DNA from: Pseudo-nitzschia pungens
Lineage: Eukaryota > Bacillariophyta > Bacillariophyceae > Bacillariales > Bacillariaceae
Reading direction: 5' to 3'
Length of the DNA: 64,000 nucleotides
Assembly (NCBI GenBank): GCA_037355855.1
Contig: CM074758.1
Span: 5,987,001 to 6,051,000 of the forward strand
Below the pieces are notes generated by a model. The model was not told the DNA's origin and searched no databases. It saw only the letters and a list, made by a program, of their open reading frames with translations. Positions within the stretch are counted from its first letter, which is position 1. Each line of letters begins with the position of its first letter. Positions 34,194-45,808 of this stretch are shown piece after piece. The position numbers were made by a program, and so were the translations under genes.

Positions 34194-34516
34194 TTTTTTG
34201 GGCGTCGGAAGTAAAAAAAATATGTGAAGCCATAAAATTGTGAACACAGTTTTTCCACTACTAACAAAAAACCTGTTGATCATTTTCCACCCACCATCCC
34301 TGCAACTTGTAATGGCATACACTTCACTATGGAAATTGTAGGTGACGTGGCCAAATGTTTAAGAGGATTTCCACCCGCGCCATAATTTTTTTCTATCCAC
34401 CTGTGCACATCTCTGTTCATTTTCTACTGTACCCATATTCACTACTGATTGTATTGTTGGCTCTACTATTCCCTGCTGTACAGTAGGCAAAAATTACTAG
34501 TAGTAGTACTACTACA
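34194..34516 (-). other. Element A copy 3, spacer left of gypsy
   Basis: Matches 19563-19885. Ends at the CTACA target duplication (34512-34516). Confidence 0.7.
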
Positions 34517-34705
34517 TGCCGTGCACCGGAATACAGTCACGAATCTACTCGGGACTGGATTAAGGATAAGGATAAAAACAATCAGCGAGTCAACAGAATC
34601 GCCGATTCAGAGCGCTCTTGGAATTGTAGCAAATAGACTAACCAATAGGGCTCACAATTTGCATATCACTACTATTCTAATCACTAGTAGACCCGGGGTA
34701 TGGCA
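34517..34705 (+). repeat. gypsy 5' LTR
   Basis: 189 bp with TG...CA ends. The next bases, TGATTTTAAAATC, are where the primer site should lie; they do not suggest a specific tRNA to me. Confidence 0.9.
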
Positions 34706-35436
34706 TGATTTTAAAATCAAGCTGAGTGCTGATGACCATGAGCAGAAAGAAAATCGATCGGCCAAGGGACCGACGAGATCGAAAGACTGCCAGAAAATGG
34801 AGGCACGGAGAAGCAAAACAGGGAGAAGGATATCCAGTGTCTGCAGCACAAGGAAGACCGACCCCAGCAGTGGTTAGCCCCAGAAGAGGGAGCAACAGCA
34901 GCAACAGAGACACCTAAGTACCTGAATAGGACCATGGTCGACAACAGGAAATAATCGAAAAATTCAAAAATACAGACTGAAAAAGTGACACATAATTCAG
35001 CAAGTGGACTAATTGGACCAACACTGAGTGGATGGACAGACCGTAGGGGGTATGCCAACCAAAACCGAAATATACGGATATCCGGAAAGGTATATAACCA
35101 AATACCCAAACACCACTAATCCCACGGGAAACGGGAAGTGGGACCGGCCCGGTGACGACTTAATAGAGAAGCAACGCCGGAGAACCACGGGAATCGAATC
35201 CCACGAAATAAAAACAGAAACAACTCGGGGGAACCAAAGAGAGAAACAACTCCCACCAATGGACAAACCAGGGGGAAAATCAGTTATAACACGAGTTATC
35301 ACGAGAACAGTGGAAATCCAGCAAGAAAAACTGGAGGAACTGAGCAATCACTTTTTGCTCAATTTCACCACAAGCAGCAAAGATAACAGAAATAGTGTAA
35401 CTAAATTAAATCTAATAGAAAACTGATTAACTCACC
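34706..35436 (+). other. gypsy 5' leader
   Basis: 731 bp before the gag ATG. An ORF at 35028-35426 has no gag or pol feature and is probably not coding. Confidence 0.6.
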
Positions 35437-36873
35437 ATGGCGACCAAGGGAACCAAACTGAAGCCCTTCAACATCACACGGGAGGACTGGCCGGAAGACG
35501 CCACCACCGTAAAGATGAATGTAGACAGCGAACAGGGTGGAATCGCATTCAGCGACTACCTGAAGGTCCTCAGTGGTACTGAAAGACCAGAACTCTTCCT
35601 CATCTGGAAGAGAGACTTTGACCAGAAAATTGCTGGCAATGACAAACTCCACGGAGACCAGAAACTGGACGTCCTACAGAGAATCCTCTCTGGGGAAGCA
35701 CTAGCACTTGTCCAGCGGACGCTCACTCGGACCTACTTGGCCGAACCGACCCACAAGGTCCACCACACCAGACGCGTACAGAAAAAGATCCAGGAAATCG
35801 AGAAACGGGACCAAGCAAACATCCTACTATCAATGGGGCAAGATGCCACCGAAACTCCCACGGGAGCCTCCAAGGAGAAGGCAAAGGAGAAATCTCCAAA
35901 CGCCGCCAAAACCGACACAGCCACGGCGAGATCGGACAAAGAACCAGAGACCGACAACCTTGAGTCTCCAATCCCAAAGAAAAGGGTCACAAGCGCCCTC
36001 ACCCAGTACTACCAATCCCAGGAGTACAGGAAGGATGTCATGGAGGAATGCATGCACGTCCTCAAGCTCAAAATCTTCGGCAATGACCAAAACGGCAAGC
36101 GCTCGTACATCGTCCTCCGCAGATTCATGCGAGGCATGCGAGTGGAACTCAAATATGGCATCAGAGCCTGGGCCAATCGAATGGCCGAACGCCAAAGCTA
36201 CCTCCCAGAATGTCTCTGGGAATGTGGCAGTGACCAAGTGGAAACACCAACCAGTTTCACCCAAGGAGAACTGAAGGAAATATTGGATTCCAACATGACC
36301 CACTCCCAACGCGAAAAGTTGGAACACATTGGATGGGACCTCTACACCCAATCCTTTAACACCACTATCGACAAGCTCGAAAATTTGGAAATCACCATCC
36401 GGAAGGAGGCAATAATGCAACAACGCATCACCGACCTCGAAAAGCAGAATGGCGTCACCAAGAAGACCCCCAAGGCCGCCTCTGGGGGAGGAAACCGCCA
36501 CGGGAAGTCCCCCGGCAAAAAGAAGCGACCTATGGAAGGCAGCAACAAGCAGCTATGCAAGACCTGTGGCAAGGTCCATGCCGGCAAATGCTGGAAACTA
36601 ACCGGTGGTCCCTCCAAGAAGGGAAAGTTCGACCGGGAAACCATCAACTTGCTCAAGGAGCATTTTGTGGCAAAAGAAGACTCAGACAACGAGCAACATT
36701 CCAAACCCCACTGGGGAAGGAACCTATCGAACCACGAGTACTCCTACGTACTGGCCACGGCCCAAGCTGACCACGACGTTTCTGATGACGAGATCGACAT
36801 CTCCGAACGAGACCTCAAAGAGTACAGAAGAAAGTACAGAAAGACCTTCAAAAAGAAAGGATCCCACAACTGA
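35437..36873 (+). CDS. gypsy Gag
   Basis: 478 residues from ATG 35437 (context CACCATGG). It is the structural protein that packages element RNA in virus-like particles. The central part is helical and charged; a zinc knuckle reads CKTCGKVHAGKC (36556-36591, C-X2-C-X3-H-X3-C). The C-terminus is acidic, then basic. It ends in TGA 36871-36873, directly followed by ATG in the same frame, the start of pol. The gene is unbroken. Confidence 0.88.
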   Translation: MATKGTKLKPFNITREDWPEDATTVKMNVDSEQGGIAFSDYLKVLSGTERPELFLIWKRDFDQKIAGNDKLHGDQKLDVLQRILSGEALALVQRTLTRTYLAEPTHKVHHTRRVQKKIQEIEKRDQANILLSMGQDATETPTGASKEKAKEKSPNAAKTDTATARSDKEPETDNLESPIPKKRVTSALTQYYQSQEYRKDVMEECMHVLKLKIFGNDQNGKRSYIVLRRFMRGMRVELKYGIRAWANRMAERQSYLPECLWECGSDQVETPTSFTQGELKEILDSNMTHSQREKLEHIGWDLYTQSFNTTIDKLENLEITIRKEAIMQQRITDLEKQNGVTKKTPKAASGGGNRHGKSPGKKKRPMEGSNKQLCKTCGKVHAGKCWKLTGGPSKKGKFDRETINLLKEHFVAKEDSDNEQHSKPHWGRNLSNHEYSYVLATAQADHDVSDDEIDISERDLKEYRRKYRKTFKKKGSHN

Positions 36874-39069
36874 ATGGTTGATACCATCCACACCGGACCC
36901 CGCATCATCAACAGATTTGCGGACATCTGTGTGGAGGTATTGGACCACAAGGGAAGGGGGAGGATGCTCCGGGGTCTATTAGACTCTGGTTGCTCCAAAT
37001 CCATCATACTAAGGCAATTTGTCAACTGAAGTCAACTAACGAACCGAGACCAAAGATCTGTCACCTATAATACCTATGGGGGCAAGTTCAGAACCAGGTC
37101 TGCGGCTTCAGTGGGACTGAGGTTAATAGAATTTTCAAACTCCAAGACCATCAAGTGGACCTTCCAAGTGGATGAATATCATCACCACGAGGAAGTACCC
37201 TATGACATGATCATAGGATCCGACCTAATGGCACAGCTGGGACTGGATATAAAATACAGCTCCCGAACAATAGAATGGCAGGGTGACTCCATTCCCATGA
37301 AGGGGATGGGGGAGCTCGCGGACCCGGACAAATGTGAGGCAGTATTCTTTGCCAACACACAAAGTCCAATCCTCCAACAAGAGGAAGAAAGACAAGCCAA
37401 AATCTTGGACGCAGACTACTCCAAAGTCGACATAGATGCTATGGTCAATGACCTGGAGATTACAGACGAGTCCAAGGAAGCCTTGAAGCAAATACTGAAG
37501 AAATTCCCTACCCTCTTTGGAGGAGGCCTGGGGCTACTGAAGAACATAGAACCGGTATCCATCAAACTCCAACCAGGAGTCAAACCGGTCTGACAGCGGT
37601 ACTACTCTGTACCCCATGCCTTTGAACAAGCACTTTGCAAGGAGATCACTAGACTCTGCGATATTGGAGTCCTGGAAAAACTCCCCCACGACGACGATTC
37701 ACCATGGGCATCCCCTACCTTTTGTCAACCCAAAAAGACAGGGGACATTCGGGTCCTCACGGATTTCCGGAAAATGAATGCAGCTATCCAAAGGAAGCCT
37801 TTCCCACTACCACGCATAGGGGAGACAATCCAGAGACTGCAGAAATTCAAGTCCGCTACGGCATTGGACTTATCCCAAGGATATTATACCATCCCCATTT
37901 GCAAGGAGAGCCAAAAGATTTGCTCTACCATTCTACCGTGGGGAAAGTATGCCTACAAGAGGCTGGCAATGGGGATTGCTTGCGCTCCGGATATCTTCCA
38001 ATCAGTCATGATGAACCTGCTTGGTGACCTGGACTATGTCCTAGTCTATATTGATGATATCCTGATCATTCAACGAGAAGGGGAATCTGAACAGGATCAC
38101 CTCGACAAGATCGACACAGTCCTCCAGAGACTGGATGATGCTGGCTTTCGAGCCAACCTGCGAAAATCCTTCTTCATGCAAAGAGAGGTGGAATATCTGG
38201 GATTCCTATTAACAACAGAGGGCATTCAGCCCCAGCCAAAGAAACTGGAGGCGATGAAGCGCCTGGAAGCCCCAAAGAATACCAAGCAACTCAAGATGTT
38301 TCTTGGAATGGTAAATTTCTACCGGGACATGTGGAAGCGACGCTCCCACATCCTGGCCCCTCTGAACAAACTAGCAGGGAAAAAGGGCAAAATGAACTGG
38401 TACTGGGGTCCAGCAGAGCAGAAAGCTTTCATGGAGGCGAAGAGAATGCTCGCAGACGAAGCAAAGCTTGCATTCCCAGACTTTACAAAACCATTTCATC
38501 TCTACTCAGACGCCAGCGATAGGCAACTGGGAGCCACTGTGTGCCAAGATGGCAAACCCCTTGGTTTCTACACCCGGAAGCTGAACTCGGCGCAGCTCAA
38601 CTACACTGTCGGAGAAAAAGAACTCCTGGGCATAGTAGAAGGCCTAAAGGCATTCGAGGGAATCCTACGAGGACAAGATGTGATCATTCACACAGACCAC
38701 CTTAACCTGCTCTATCAGCAGATGCCCACCCAAAGGATGGTCCGGTGGAGACTCCTTATGGAGGAGTTCCACCCAGTTGTCAAGCACGTTGCTGGCAAGG
38801 ACAACGATGCAGCAGACGCACTATCTCGCTTGGACATCACGGATGATCCAGCAGATACAGTTGAATGGCTACCACCAAATAAGCCCCTCACCTACGCGGA
38901 TGAGGAAGAGCACCTCCGGCAACTCCTATTCCCACTTGGAGAAGAAGCGCCGGAAGAATTCCAGGGCAATAGTGCATTCCCACTTGCTCCGGATATGATC
39001 CAGTTCTACCAACAAAAGGACACGGGAATCACGAGTGCTCTGGAAAAAGACAAACGACTGACTACCAAA

Positions 39070-41107
39070 TAATAATAATATACTTATTTAAGTAGGAAAA
39101 TCCACCGAAGGTGGTTAAAAGCTACTCAGTCTGTAACCAGACTTTATCGTCGCCTCAATCGAAGAGTCAGGACCCCAAGTCGTAGAACGACGCGCCGCCT
39201 CAACCATGGGGAATAGGCCCCAGGTTGTAAATACGGCTATTTTGCAAACGAACCTTGGTAAGAAACAGGAAAAAAACAAACCAGTCCAGAGCACAACAGA
39301 CACTGCTGTTGCAAAGCGTACAGGAGACGGGGTAACAAGAACGTGAAAGGGAAAGACACAAGCAAAACTGTCCCTGGAATGCTGCTGTAAAGCATCAGTA
39401 ATGCTAGTTGTCAGCCGACACAAGCAAAACCCTTCCTCAGATACATAGTATCAGTAATGCAAGTGGTCAGCGTACAAAAGCAAAACTCCTCTCTAAATGC
39501 TGGACTGCAGCATCAGTAATGCGAGTAGTCAGCCCCGAACACATTCCTTACCACTGTATGGTACATAAAGTGCAGAGCCTACTACCAAATTCGGAACAGC
39601 TGTCCTCCTGTTCGAACTTAGTAGTAGCCACGTAGAGGCAGTGGAGCCTACTAACAAATTCAAATTTGTAACAGCTGGCCTTCTGTTAGAACTTGAACTT
39701 GCTCTCCCGTAGTAGCTTGGAAACAAGGGCTCTAAGTGATAACACTTATGGACCATCAGGGCTGTAGGCTTGAAAACAGGTCTCAGCTGTACTGTGAACT
39801 GGAGGGGTATATAATGGTGGTGGTGCATATAGTAAAGAATACTTAGCGACTTTGGGGCTTGGGTCAAAAAACAGGTGGACATAAGGAAATATCACTTATG
39901 GTCCGGCAGGGCAGTAGACTTGAAAACAGATGACAGTTGAAGTGTGCATCTGAGAGGTATATGTAGATGGTGGAGCCTTAAGCGAACTGTACTTTACTGT
40001 ACTTAGCGGCTTTGGGGCTTGGGTCAGAAAAACAGTAGGACCTTAAGCGAAAACACTTATGGTCCAGCAGGGCAGTAGACTTGAAAACAGATGACAGTTG
40101 AAGAATGCATCTGAGAGGTATATGTAGGTATGAGAGCCTTAAGCAAACTGTACTTAGCGGCTTTGGGGCTTGGGTCAAAAAACAATAGGACCTTAAGCAA
40201 AAACACTTATGGTCCAGCAGGGCAGTAGACTTGATAACAGATGACAGTTGAAGTGTGCACCTGAGAGGGTTATGTAGGTAGGAGAGCCTTAAGCGAACTG
40301 TACTTAGCGGCTTTGGGGCTTGGGTCAGGAAACAGTAGGACCATAAGCGAAAACACTTATGATCCAGCAGGGCAGTAGTTTTGAAAACAGATGACAATTA
40401 TTCTGTACACCTCAGAGGGTTATGTAGGTGGTGGAGCCTTAAGCAAACTGTACTTAGCGGCTTTGGGGCTTGGGTCATAAAACAGTAGGACCATAAGCGA
40501 AAACACATATGGTCCAGCAGGGCAATGGACTTGAAAACAGATGACAGCTGGAATTTCTTGTAGAAATATACCTACAGTGGAAGGGGCTGTTCGTGAACTA
40601 CACCTTGAAAAGACTTAGGGGACTTAGCAAGGAACCTTGAAGAATGTAGAACGTTAAGTGGAAATCACTTAGGAAGCTTGGAAACAATGTAGAACATTAA
40701 GTATAATATATACTTAAGGGCCTTGAGCGTGGAGCTTGGAAACAGATCGAAGCAGTACAGACGTCAACAGTAAGACGGCAACAGTATTAGAAGTATTTTC
40801 GAATCGCTGTAGAATCGGTACTGGAGGTGCTGTAGAAAATTAGGTGTCGGTTTTGTTTTGGTTGTTGCTGCTGATCGATCGGCCGAGTGGTGAATTGGCA
40901 ACCAAATCAACCAAAAGAAGCAGCCAGCAACTGAACCAATAGCAGAAACAAAGAGCGCAGGTCTTGGTTAATACATGTAGGTCCTGGGGTTGTGATTGGT
41001 GGTGTAAAAGGGAGCGAGATATCGCATGGTAAAGTTGTGTAGAAATCTACGTATTTTTAGTACTGGAACATCGGAACGTCGGACAAAATGCGCGATGCAC
41101 AAATTGT
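39070..41107 (-). mobile_element. N1: 2-kb non-coding retroelement
   Basis: Flanked by a perfect 17-bp duplication, AACGACTGACTACCAAA (39053-39069 and 41108-41124). Minus-strand orientation. The 5' end resembles the LINE L start (TTTTGTCCGACGTTCCGATG, GTAGATTTCTACACAAC). The 3' end resembles the LINE L tail (AAAGTCTGGTTACAGACTGA) with a CCACCTTCGGTGG hairpin and TATTATTATTA terminus. The middle is a tandem array; no protein is coded. It should move by the L enzymes in trans. Confidence 0.85.
39730..40560 (-). repeat. N1 tandem array, units of about 150 bp
   Basis: About five units, each with GTAGACTTGAAAACAGATGA, GCGGCTTTGGGGCTTGGGTC and AACACTTATGGTCCAGCAGG. The same units occur in N2 (58990-59790). 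Related words (CTTGAAAACAGG, CACTTAGGGACCAGG) form the 5' UTR array of LINE L at 50052-50700. Confidence 0.8.
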
Positions 41108-42229
41108 AACGACTGACTACCAAAATGGTGGAAGGTTACAGTCTAATCAACAAGGAAGGAAAAATCCTGATCCCGGACAAACTCAAAGATAGAGTCATGG
41201 AATGGTACCACAGCATGCTGGTCCATCCCGGAGAAAAGAGAATGGAACAGAGCATCCGCTCCGTGTTCAGCTGGAGAGGTCTACGAAAGGACGTCCAGAA
41301 CCTCTGTCAACACTGCCACACGTGCCAGATGTTCAAAAAGAGTGGCCGGAAGAAGTATGGACTACTACCGGAAAAAGCAGCTGAGGTTACCAAATGGCAA
41401 AGGGTCAATGTGGACCTCTGGGGACCTGCAACTGTCCACAATAAAAATGGTAAAGACTACCACATCCATGTTCTCACCATGGTGGACCCAGTAACCGGAT
41501 GGTTTGAATTGGCCCATCTAAAGGACTCACCAAATGCAGCAGAAACTCAACGTTTGCTGGACAGTACCTGGCTAGCAAGATATCTGCGCCCAAAGGAAAT
41601 TGGCTTTGATGGCGGAAGTGAGTTCAAAGCAGAGTTCCAAGAGCTCTGTGACAACATGGGGATGAAAAGAAAACCCAGTGGCGCTTGGAACCCACAATCC
41701 AACTCAGTGCTGGAAAGGATCCATCAGGTCCTGAAGGACTGTCTACTGTCCTTCAACTTGGAACAAAGGGATCTCCACGAGAAGGATCCTTTTGAGGAAT
41801 TCACTACCAAGGCAGCATATGCGATTCGCAGCGCCATCCACACCACGCTGGGGTATTCCCCAGCGCAACTGGTGTTTGGAAGGGACATGTTCATGCCCGT
41901 GAATTTCCCAGTGGATTGGGAAGCAATCCAAGCAAGGAAACAAAAGAGTATCCACAAGAGTAATATCCGGGAGAATCAGAAGAGGATTCCCCATGTCTAT
42001 AAGGAAGGAGACTATGTCACCCTGGAAAGGAAGGGCATTATTCCGAAACTATCCTTCCCACGACAAGGACCTTACAAGGTGCTCAAGGCCCATGACAATG
42101 GAACTGTGACTATTGAAACTGCTCCCTTTGTAACCGACCGGGTTAATATTAGGAGAGTCCATCCCTATTATTACAGGGATAGCACTAAACTGGAGAAGTA
42201 ATTAAATGTAACAGTACCATGGAGGAGCA

Positions 42230-42418
42230 TGCCGTGCACCGGAATACAGTCACGAATCTACTCGGGACTGGATTAAGGATAAGGATAAAAACAATCAGCG
42301 AGTCGACAGAATCGCCGATTCAGAGCGCTCTTGGAATTGTAGCAAATAGACTAACCAATAGGGCTCACAATTTGCATATCACTACTATTCTAATCACTAG
42401 TAGACCCGGGGTATGGCA
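42230..42418 (+). repeat. gypsy 3' LTR
   Basis: 189 bp. Preceded by purine-rich GGAGGAGCA (42221-42229), the likely polypurine tract, 20 bp after the pol stop. Confidence 0.9.
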
Positions 42419-42423
42419 CTACA

Positions 42424-42843
42424 TAGGTATACCAGCAGTAGTAGCAGTTCAACTATGCGTACGAGCGAAAGTACCGGCAGTGATAGATTCACATATATAA
42501 TGACAATATCCATGGCTAGAACAAAAGGATAGTACAGTCTCTGTGGTCGCATTATGGTCATAAGGGTCAGATGTGGTAGGATGGAGTCCTTCACAAGAAA
42601 TATATTTTTCTTTGCCAAGGGGCTGGACTACTACTTTTTTGTCAAATTTTTCATCCTGCTTTATTCTATTTCATATTCTTGGACATACTAGTAACCAAAC
42701 GATCCCCATTATCTTACATACCCACCTGTGTATCTGTGCATTTTTAACACTGGAAGACAAGAAAATATTGGACAGTATGATCCCCGTTCAGGAAAAAAGC
42801 ATACTTTGGGGTGGATTTTGGTCAACTGAGGAATTTTTTTTAC
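42424..42843 (-). other. Element A copy 3, spacer right of gypsy
   Basis: Continuation of 34194-34516; matches 19890-20340 of copy 2. No gene. Confidence 0.65.
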
Positions 42844-43290
42844 AAATCAAGTGTCATATCCAAAACATAAGTGGCACCCAGTTTATTCCCTTTTTAGTAT
42901 TCTAATAGATGCATATACTGACCATTATTCAGTGCGGAACACAAAAAATCTAGGACAATTTGACCCATCCACAGGAAATATGCACATTCTGTGGTGAAAA
43001 TTCGGGTACTGAGAATGTTTCTGAGAAATCAGAACTTACATCCAAAATATAATTGGTAGCAAGTTTATTCCCTTTTTAGTATTCTAATAGATGCATATAC
43101 TGACCATTATTCAGTGCGGAATAAAAAAAACTAGGACAATTTGACCCATCCACAGGAAATATGCACATTCTGTGGTGAAAATTCGGGTACTGAGAATGTT
43201 TCTGAGAAATCAGAACTTACATCCAAAATATAATTGGTAGCAAGATTATTCCTTTTTAGTATTCTAACAGATGCATATACTGACCATTAT
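42844..43290 (-). repeat. Element A copy 3, 181-bp tandem units
   Basis: About 2.3 units. The offset between the two GTGGTGAAAATTCGGGTACT boxes is 181 bp. They lie between ORF1 and ORF2 and could hold the ORF2 promoter, which is inference. Confidence 0.75.
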
Positions 43291-43446
43291 TTAGACTATT
43301 CAAAAAGAAGTATTCAAAAATCACCAATAATTCAGGATTTACTAGATAAAATTACCAAATCACATAGTACTATGTTTTATAATATTCCATTACACGCCCT
43401 GTGTCTTACTTTTCTTGGGTGTACCAAATTTCGCGGAAGCAGAATC

Positions 43447-44180
43447 CTACTTCTGTTGTGCCCCTGCTGGCGGCTTTTTCCCTGGCTTTGGTGGTCCTGG
43501 TGGAGGATGCTTCTTCATATGAGGTGGAAGGTTGGACGTTGAGTTTTGCATCCTCTTCCCCTTTTTTTTCCTTTTCTTCTTTTTCTCTCTGTCTTGTTCA
43601 GTCTCCTGTTCCATGTTTTGAACACTATTACCGAGGCTTGCTAATTTCTTCTTCTCATCCTCCCTTCTTTTATGGTTGACGTTCTTGTGGGCGATTTCGA
43701 AACAATTTTTTTTCCCTTCACAGACCGCACCATTCCCTTTGTTCTTGTAGCGTTCGCACTGCTGCTTATCCATCACAGCATTCACCGAGCGTCAGAACAA
43801 CCCTTTTTCTTCCGTTGTCATACCCTTAGTCTCCTCCTGAATGATCTGTTCCATTTGTTTCTCCGTCAACTTTTCTATTACAGAGGGGGCGGCATTCTTT
43901 ATATCCTTAGGTATGTTATTCTCATTCGTTGCCGTCGAAGCACCACCGAAGTTCCTATCGAAATAATCTTCCACAGTTTGTGTGTGATATGGTCCTGTCT
44001 CTTTACATTTGTTCTCCTTAAACCAATTGCCAGCATTGATTAATTGATCACCAATTCTTTCTCTATATAGGTCGAAAGCGGGATCAACCAGAAATGTGAG
44101 TTTTGGTCCTTTCTTTCTCTGATAGTCCCAATCGGACTCAAAATTTGATTTAGTACTTGTTCTCGGAATGATGTCGTCGT
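43447..44180 (-). pseudogene. Element A ORF1, copy 3 (5' truncated, one TGA)
   Basis: The frame is open from the LINE junction: PRTSTKSNFESDWDYQRKKG, LTFLVDPAFDLYRERIGDQL, NAGNWFKENKCKETG, then VEDYFDRNFGGAST and the Lys-rich and Pro-rich tail to TAG at 43449-43447. TGA at 43794-43792 replaces the CGA of copy 2 (30889-30891), a C-to-T change at CpG. The N-terminal part looks globular; the start codon is lost under LINE copy b. No family recognised. Confidence 0.55.
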
Positions 44181-45464
44181 GAACTGGCAGGAATCATTGG
44201 GGTTCTCACCTGTTGCACTGCTCTGGTGAGTCTTTGTGATATTGCTTCTGGCTCTATCACCATTGCCCTAGATGGTGACACAGTTCTCAAACAGGCTCAG
44301 GGATCCTGGCCTTTGGTTATTTCCCAGAAGTCTTTTGATTATGTTTATGTCATCAGAAACATGATTTCTGCCCTGCCAATCTCTGTGCACTTTCAGTGGG
44401 TTCAGGGACATCAAGCTGGAATCTTTCTTGATTGGTGGGCCCTTCGCAATCATCAGGTTGACAGCATGGTCAAGGCATTTCTCTCTTTCCATAGTGCTTC
44501 AGCCCATCACTATCCCAGACTTGTGTTTGAGCCCTGGGCTTTTTCCCTCAATGGATGCAAGTGCTCAAGGTTTGATCAGAATGCTTTGCATATTGCCATT
44601 TCGGGTCCTCCTCTTCTCCAATACTGGCAGACCCACCATGATATCCCCATTCCACAACCTGTTTTGAGTTCCATCCATTGGTGTGCCCATCTGTCTGCCT
44701 TCAAGCGTCTACCTCCTGGCATGCAAAGGTGGTTTGTCAAGTTTGCTTCTGGTTGCATTGGTGTTGGCAACCAACTCCTTCACTACCAGTATCAGGATCA
44801 CTCCAGATGCCCATTGTGTGATGCAGACAATGAGAAGGTGTCTCATGTGCTCTCCTGCAAGGATCCTGGGGCTGTCAGGCACAGTGTGTCTGCCTTCAAG
44901 GGACCCCTGCAGAAAAGGCTTGAAGTTGAGCAAACCGATCCATCCTTGGTTGCTGCCATTGTGGATCTTCTCACCAGAGTTCGGAAGGGCCAGAACATTT
45001 ATCCATCATCCTACTCCCTTGCAATTGCTTCTGCTGTCAGGGCACAGAGGACTATTGGTTGGCACAACTGGCTTCTTGGTAGGTGGTCTCCTCCCTGGTA
45101 TCAAATCCAGGCTGACTACTACTCCCACATTGGAAGCAAGCGCTCTCCCAAACGTTGGGCTACAGCTATCATCCATCAGTTATTTCTTACCTCCTGGGAT
45201 CTTTGGACCTATAGGAATGAACAACTCCATGGTCCTGGGGGCACTCTTGATGCTGAACAACACCAATCTCTTGATGCTTCCATCTCTTCTGAATTGGCCA
45301 TTGGTGCAGCTGGTGCACTTCCCCAGTCACACTCCCTTTTACAAACCCCTTTCCAAGTCCTACAAGGTTACACCCTGACTGCCAAGAGGCAGTGGCTTAC
45401 AACCATCCACCTTGCCAGGAAGCAGTATGCAGCACCTGTTCAACCAGTGCAGCCATATCAATGA
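44181..45464 (+). pseudogene. LINE L ORF2, RNase H and C-terminal part (copy b)
   Basis: Unbroken frame to the stop at 45462-45464. RNase H residues remain: D in ALDGDTVLKQ and D in NHQVDSMVKAF. The C-terminal part has a zinc-finger-like CPLCDADNEKVSHVLSC (C-X2-C-X8-H-X3-C) and a Trp-rich segment (WDLWTYRNEQLHG). Because it is undamaged it serves as reference for the shifted copy d. The start is the truncation point, not a true start. Confidence 0.8.
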
Positions 45465-45808
45465 GAGGCTGCTCTCCTACGTGCCTGGCTTACTGGACCT
45501 TAGGGTTGATTCCACTTTGTACCTTGGTTTTGCCTTCTGTTCCTGCTTCTCATCCTGTCCCCTACCTTTTGATACTGGATCTTATTCCACTATCTTCCTT
45601 CCCATCTCACTTTCTCTTAAGTCCCTATTTTGTGGGACTTGTTTGTCTTTTTCCCTGCTTGATGTTCAAGGTTTGTTTGAAAATTTGTCGTTCTGCCACT
45701 TGGGGTCCTGACTCTCTGCTGGAGGCGACGTTAAAGTCTGGTTACAGACTGAGTAATTTAGTTTCACCTTTGGTGATTAAAGTTATTTAAATATGTATAT
45801 TATTATTA
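45465..45808 (+). other. LINE L 3' UTR (copy b)
   Basis: Contains GGCGACGTTAAAGTCTGG and TTACAGACTGAGTAATTTAG before the terminal TATT repeats. The 3' tail of copy d (60482-60626) matches. Confidence 0.75.

Larger units (their letters stand above)
36874..42201 (+). pseudogene. gypsy Pol (protease, RT, RNase H, integrase), interrupted
   Basis: Starts in the gag frame after one TGA. Protease: LLDSGCSKSII with DSG at 36982-36990. TGA at 37027-37029 and at 37591-37593 break the frame; both are likely former CGA. RT: PHAFEQALCKEI, DIRVLTDFRKMN and the catalytic YIDD at 38047-38058. RNase H: LYSDASDRQLGATV and HTDHLNLLYQQ. N1 interrupts at 39070-41107 within TTK/MVEG. Integrase follows: CQHCHTC of the HHCC finger, then D in NVDLWGP, D in GFDGGSEF (41608) and E in SVLERIHQ (41713), D to E 35 residues apart, and a C-terminal RQGPYKVL (GPY) motif without chromodomain. 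Inactive. Confidence 0.9.
34517..42418 (+). mobile_element. Ty3/gypsy retrotransposon
   Basis: LTRs of 189 bp (34517-34705, 42230-42418) begin TGCCGTGC and end GTATGGCA; CTACA is duplicated at 34512-34516 and 42419-42423. The LTRs differ at one clear site (GTCAACAG against GTCGACAG), so insertion is recent. Gag and pol share one frame. Pol has two in-frame TGA codons and is interrupted by N1 (39070-41107). Domain order protease, RT, RNase H, integrase places it in Ty3/gypsy. Confidence 0.93.
31651..44180 (-). mobile_element. Element A, copy 3 (split by gypsy)
   Basis: The longest copy, about 4.6 kb after removing the gypsy element. Right to left: ORF1 (44180-43447), 181-bp repeats, spacer, gypsy insertion (34517-42418 plus CTACA), ORF2 (34193-32598), minisatellite (the longest of the three), hairpin tail ending at 31651. 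The 5' side is cut by LINE copy b at 44180/44181. Confidence 0.8.
44181..45808 (+). mobile_element. LINE L, copy b (5' truncated)
   Basis: Starts inside the RNase H domain and runs to the 3' tail ending TATTATTATTA, a typical 5'-truncated LINE insertion. It cuts element A ORF1 on its left and abuts minus-strand copy c on its right. Confidence 0.85.

Noticed and set aside
35028..35426. ORF in the gypsy leader as a third gene
   Set aside because: No domain, and composition like the leader; gag starts downstream in a better context.
39070..41107. N1 as an exon or intron inside the gypsy pol gene
   Set aside because: The flanking 17-bp duplication and LINE-like ends show an insertion.
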